From the NCBI GenBank assembly GCA_937146725.1, contig CAKZRU010000125.1, positions 1-64,000 of the forward strand: a DNA stretch of 64,000 bases. Reading direction: 5' to 3'. Positions 61,608 to 64,000 of the stretch are shown here, in pieces (positions within the stretch are counted from its first letter, which is position 1; the number at the start of each line of letters is the position of its first letter). A program made the position numbers and the translations under genes. Under the pieces are notes generated by a model that searched no databases, had not been told where the DNA came from, and saw only the letters and a program-made list of their open reading frames with translations. The DNA comes from an uncultured Myxococcales bacterium (GTDB lineage: Bacteria > Myxococcota_A > Bradymonadia > UBA7976 > VGTA01).

Positions 61608-63122
61608 ATGTATCCACAAGCTATCTTGTCATTTACTCTCCCAGACGGAGAAAAAAAATCAGTACCACTTCGCCCCGATGAGCCTGTGCTTATTGGACGT
61701 AATCGTGCTTCGACAATAAAGTTGAATCTACCCTCAGTATCTCGTCAACATGCGAAAATTATTTATGAACGTGATGTTTTCTGGATTGAAGATTTGGGGA
61801 GCAGCAACGGAACCTTTGTGAATCAAAAGCAAGTTCAAAAAGCGAGAATTAGCATTGGAGATGTGCTTAAATGTGGGGACTTTGTGATTGCCGTTCGTAA
61901 TCATTCAGATCGAAGCTCGATTAATCCTAGTCATCAGCATGATAATAGAAAGCTCAGCGATCCTCCCCGAATGGAAATGCGCTCACCGATTGGCCAACGA
62001 CGAGATAGTCTGCAGCCGGCACAACCATCACGAGAGCCATCTCAAGTGAAGTCTTGGCATTCTAAAGCGCCAACACATGGCCCACAGGCCACAGAAGGCC
62101 AACATAGTGCTGCTCCAGTTCCACCTCGAGACTCGGATGCACAAGCGATTACAGCTTTACCAAGAACTGAAAGTCTCTCCTTGGCTTTTGGAGATGCTAA
62201 GCCTAAGGATGTTACAGCAGACTACCAGCACAATGGCTTTGCTAGTCGAGGCCCGACTCAACAGGTTTCTCCGCAATTTATGCAAACAGCTGATGACCCA
62301 AGAGAAGCGGAATTAGTGAGATTAAAACAAGCTGAGGATGCTTTGTTGAATGAACTTAATTTTCAAACTCAGCAACTTCAAACCCTACAGCAGCAAGTCC
62401 AAGAATCTAACGAGCGAATTGCAAATCTAGAAAGCGATTTGGATCAGCAAAGTCAGCAATACGATCAGCTTAAACAGGCCCTTGAGCATTCAGGGCAGAC
62501 TGCAGATGAGGCTTTGCAAACTGCAGAACTTGAAATTGAACGACTACAAAATGAACAAAGCGAGTTCTTAAAAGAACGCACACTCCATCAAGAAAAATTA
62601 GAAAACGCAAAAAGCGAACATGCACAAGAATTATCTCAAACTGTAGATAAACTCAATCAAGCGCAAGCTGAAATCCAACGCTTAACCCAAGAGCTTCAGA
62701 ATGATGCTTTGGCGATTGAGCTTGAAGAATTAAAACAGGCTCATAAGCGATTACTTGCCGAGTCTAGTAATAGACGCAATGAAACCGAAGTGCATGTTTA
62801 TAGTCTTGCTCAACCAAATCGTCATGCAACTCAACCAGATTGGGCTAAGTTCAAGGCAAAGCAGGATCAACTCATTGATGAGATTCATACTCTTAAAGTT
62901 CAATTAGCTCGGCTTGAGCATCAAGCAAGCTTTAATCAGCAAGACCCAGTCAGTACTCGACCTTCCTTGTTAGAAAGAGTCAGTCTTGAAGAAAGCCTAG
63001 AGAGAGAAAGTGAGCAAACCATGAGCCAAGGGGTACATGAGTCTTCTCTGCGAGATTCACAAGCAAACGATAGTTTAGGTTCATCAGCCAACACCAGACG
63101 AACTTGGCGTGGTATGCTGTAA
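61608..63122 (+). CDS. FHA-domain protein with long coiled coil
   Basis: Residues about 15-100 are a complete FHA phospho-threonine-binding domain: VLIGRNRASTIKLNLPSVSRQHAKI (GR, S-R-x-H) and IEDLGSSNGTFVNQKQV (S-x-x-NG-T). Residues about 100-230 are a proline- and polar-rich linker, and about 240-400 a coiled coil (LKQAEDALLNELNFQTQQLQTLQQQVQESNERIANLES). The end is Ser-rich. The protein is a plausible reader of kinase/PP2C signalling. A FHA with intact Arg, Ser, His and Asn residues should bind phospho-Thr, so the partner motif is testable. No membrane segment. Confidence 0.9.
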   Translation: MYPQAILSFTLPDGEKKSVPLRPDEPVLIGRNRASTIKLNLPSVSRQHAKIIYERDVFWIEDLGSSNGTFVNQKQVQKARISIGDVLKCGDFVIAVRNHSDRSSINPSHQHDNRKLSDPPRMEMRSPIGQRRDSLQPAQPSREPSQVKSWHSKAPTHGPQATEGQHSAAPVPPRDSDAQAITALPRTESLSLAFGDAKPKDVTADYQHNGFASRGPTQQVSPQFMQTADDPREAELVRLKQAEDALLNELNFQTQQLQTLQQQVQESNERIANLESDLDQQSQQYDQLKQALEHSGQTADEALQTAELEIERLQNEQSEFLKERTLHQEKLENAKSEHAQELSQTVDKLNQAQAEIQRLTQELQNDALAIELEELKQAHKRLLAESSNRRNETEVHVYSLAQPNRHATQPDWAKFKAKQDQLIDEIHTLKVQLARLEHQASFNQQDPVSTRPSLLERVSLEESLERESEQTMSQGVHESSLRDSQANDSLGSSANTRRTWRGML

Positions 63123-63212
63123 ACTGATCTTTACGTATTTATTAGATATACAAAACATAAGTTATTTTACTTACCAAAATACTAATTATTCTTTCTGAGA
63201 GGGAATCAGAAA

Positions 63213-64000
63213 ATGAAGTTCTTCAAAAAGTTATTCGGTCGCAAGTCTGAAGAAGATATTGAGTGGAATGTTACACCGGTTTCAGAGGCTGAAGACGAAC
63301 CAGTTTCTGCCGTTCAACAAAATAGTTCTGAATTATCAAGTGCTTCAGATACTGATGATCAAGTGAATGAAGATCACTTTGAGGCTTTACCAAGTGCTGA
63401 AGCTTTACCAAGTGCTGAAGATGTAACAAGCGAGCCCTTAGTACAAAGCAACGAGAACGCTACTCATACCCAAGTGAGTCCAGCCACAAGTTTATTAAAG
63501 CCCTCTCATGGTGAGTTCATTCCTGCTCAGCAATCATTGGCTGAAATGGAAATCAATGAGGTTTTAGAAGCAATTGAAACCGGTTCAGAGTATGAGGCTC
63601 AGCTCATTAATGAAGCAGAAAATGAGTGGAATGAGTTTGGAGCACCTGCCCAAGGACGTCGAATGATTTCCTTATTCAGGGAAAGCGATGACTTTGTACA
63701 CCGTCAGCATCTTGAAAAACAGCGCTCAATTATTTCAAGCCTTACTGACGAAGAGGCTAGCACGGAGGAAGAAGCTAGCACTGAAGAAGAGGCTAGAACT
63801 GAAGAAGAGGCTAGCACCGAGGAAGAAGCTAGCACTGAAGAAGAAGCTAGCACTGAAGAAGAGGCTAGCACCGAGGAAGAAGCAAGTGCCGAGGAAGACG
63901 TAAGCACCGAGGAAGAAGCTAGCACTGAAGAAGAAGCAAGTGCCGAGGAAGAAGCAAGTGCCGAGGAAGACGTAAGCACCGAGGAAGAAGCAAGCGCCGA
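63213..64000 (+). CDS. Acidic repeat protein, N-terminal part (runs off right edge)
   Basis: AGGGAA precedes the ATG at 63213, which begins MKFFKKLFGRKSEEDIEW, an amphipathic basic start followed by a strongly acidic, low-complexity region. An ordered-looking stretch (about 90-170: FIPAQQSLAEMEINEVLEAIETGSEYEAQLINEAENEWNEFG, then RRMISLFRESDDFVHRQHLEKQRSIISSL) is followed by 18-bp repeats encoding E-E-E-A-S-T and variants to the end of the window. The frame is still open at 64000. Function is unknown; the FtsY-like combination of a basic start and acidic domain was considered but no GTPase domain is in view. It lies 90 bases after the FHA gene and is likely in the same transcript. Confidence 0.72.
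   Translation, partial: MKFFKKLFGRKSEEDIEWNVTPVSEAEDEPVSAVQQNSSELSSASDTDDQVNEDHFEALPSAEALPSAEDVTSEPLVQSNENATHTQVSPATSLLKPSHGEFIPAQQSLAEMEINEVLEAIETGSEYEAQLINEAENEWNEFGAPAQGRRMISLFRESDDFVHRQHLEKQRSIISSLTDEEASTEEEASTEEEARTEEEASTEEEASTEEEASTEEEASTEEEASAEEDVSTEEEASTEEEASAEEEASAEEDVSTEEEASA
63747..64000 (+). repeat. 18-bp coding minisatellite (E-E-E-A-S-T), continuing past the window
   Basis: About 14 tandem 18-base units of the form GAAGAAGCTAGCACTGAA with two synonymous and two coding variants (A-S-T, A-R-T, A-S-A, D-V-S-T). It remains in frame to base 64000. Confidence 0.92.

Noticed and set aside
63213..64000. FtsY (SRP receptor) as identity of the right-edge gene
   Set aside because: A basic start and acidic region resemble the FtsY A domain, but no NG-domain GTPase motif is in view and the repeats are not typical. 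Left as unknown.

Overview
The window looks like chromosome of a Gram-negative bacterium of the Myxococcota / Bradymonadota (former Deltaproteobacteria) type. The basis is indirect. There are lipid A genes (LpxK, an LpxL-type acyltransferase and an MsbA-like exporter). There are many lipoproteins with Asp/Met-rich linkers, TIG repeats and an IgGFc-binding-like domain. There are Ser/Thr-kinase-like proteins fused to FGE-sulfatase or PEGA-like modules, plus a PP2C phosphatase and an FHA protein. Base composition is AT-leaning throughout, except for one short GC-rich patch at 21040-21180. No phage, IS element, CRISPR array or rRNA was seen; there is one tRNA (Leu, UAA).

Layout. 1-9.2 kb (minus strand): the start of a TrkA-like Rossmann protein; a tight four-gene run (phytoene-desaturase-like FAD enzyme, DHRS12-like SDR, FadL-like outer-membrane protein, DUF2878 membrane protein); an M15-like secreted protein with a Glu-Pro repeat; a DedA protein; a GNAT-like protein; a deoxynucleoside kinase. 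9.4-21.2 kb (mostly plus): a giant CHAT-like/nSTAND/WD40 protein whose CHAT catalytic residues appear lost; a class I glutamine amidotransferase coupled to MobA; a PP2C phosphatase with a repeat-rich acidic tail; an EEP-family hydrolase (minus); and a PLD-FGE fusion. 21.2-27.9 kb (minus): a YfhO-like membrane protein, a second large membrane protein with an acidic minisatellite tail, a COG2509 flavoprotein and a small membrane protein. 28-31.5 kb: tRNA-Leu and a pseudokinase/coiled-coil/FGE protein. 31.6-37.3 kb (minus): a YkgJ-type Cys-cluster protein, a five-TIG lipoprotein and an IgGFc-binding-like lipoprotein.

37.5-54.8 kb (plus) is a long co-directional envelope cluster. It holds a membrane pseudokinase with PEGA-like domains, small secreted proteins and lipoproteins with carboxypeptidase-regulatory-like or TPR-like parts, a complete dipeptide/oligopeptide ABC importer (SBP, two permeases, two ATPases), a TolB-like propeller, a PEGA protein and a TPR protein. 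54.8-61.5 kb holds lipid A / envelope lipid genes (MsbA-like ABC exporter, DUF374 acyltransferase, lpxK, LpxL-like acyltransferase) with the primary sigma factor rpoD in the middle. 61.6-64 kb has an FHA/coiled-coil protein and the start of an acidic repeat protein that leaves the window.

The most notable observation is in the PLD-FGE fusion at 19645-21180. The last ~40 codons look like the variable region of a diversity-generating retroelement (DGR). They align without gaps to my recollected FGE C-type-lectin consensus, and most of the usual Asn positions hold diverse residues encoded by NNC codons in a locally GC-rich patch. Neither the reverse transcriptase nor a template repeat is visible in this window, so they would have to lie elsewhere. 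The protein has the layout of an effector domain (PLD) joined to a hypermutable ligand-binding domain. Together with the pseudo-CHAT/nSTAND protein 5 kb upstream, it suggests a conflict or self/non-self recognition role, which is inference.
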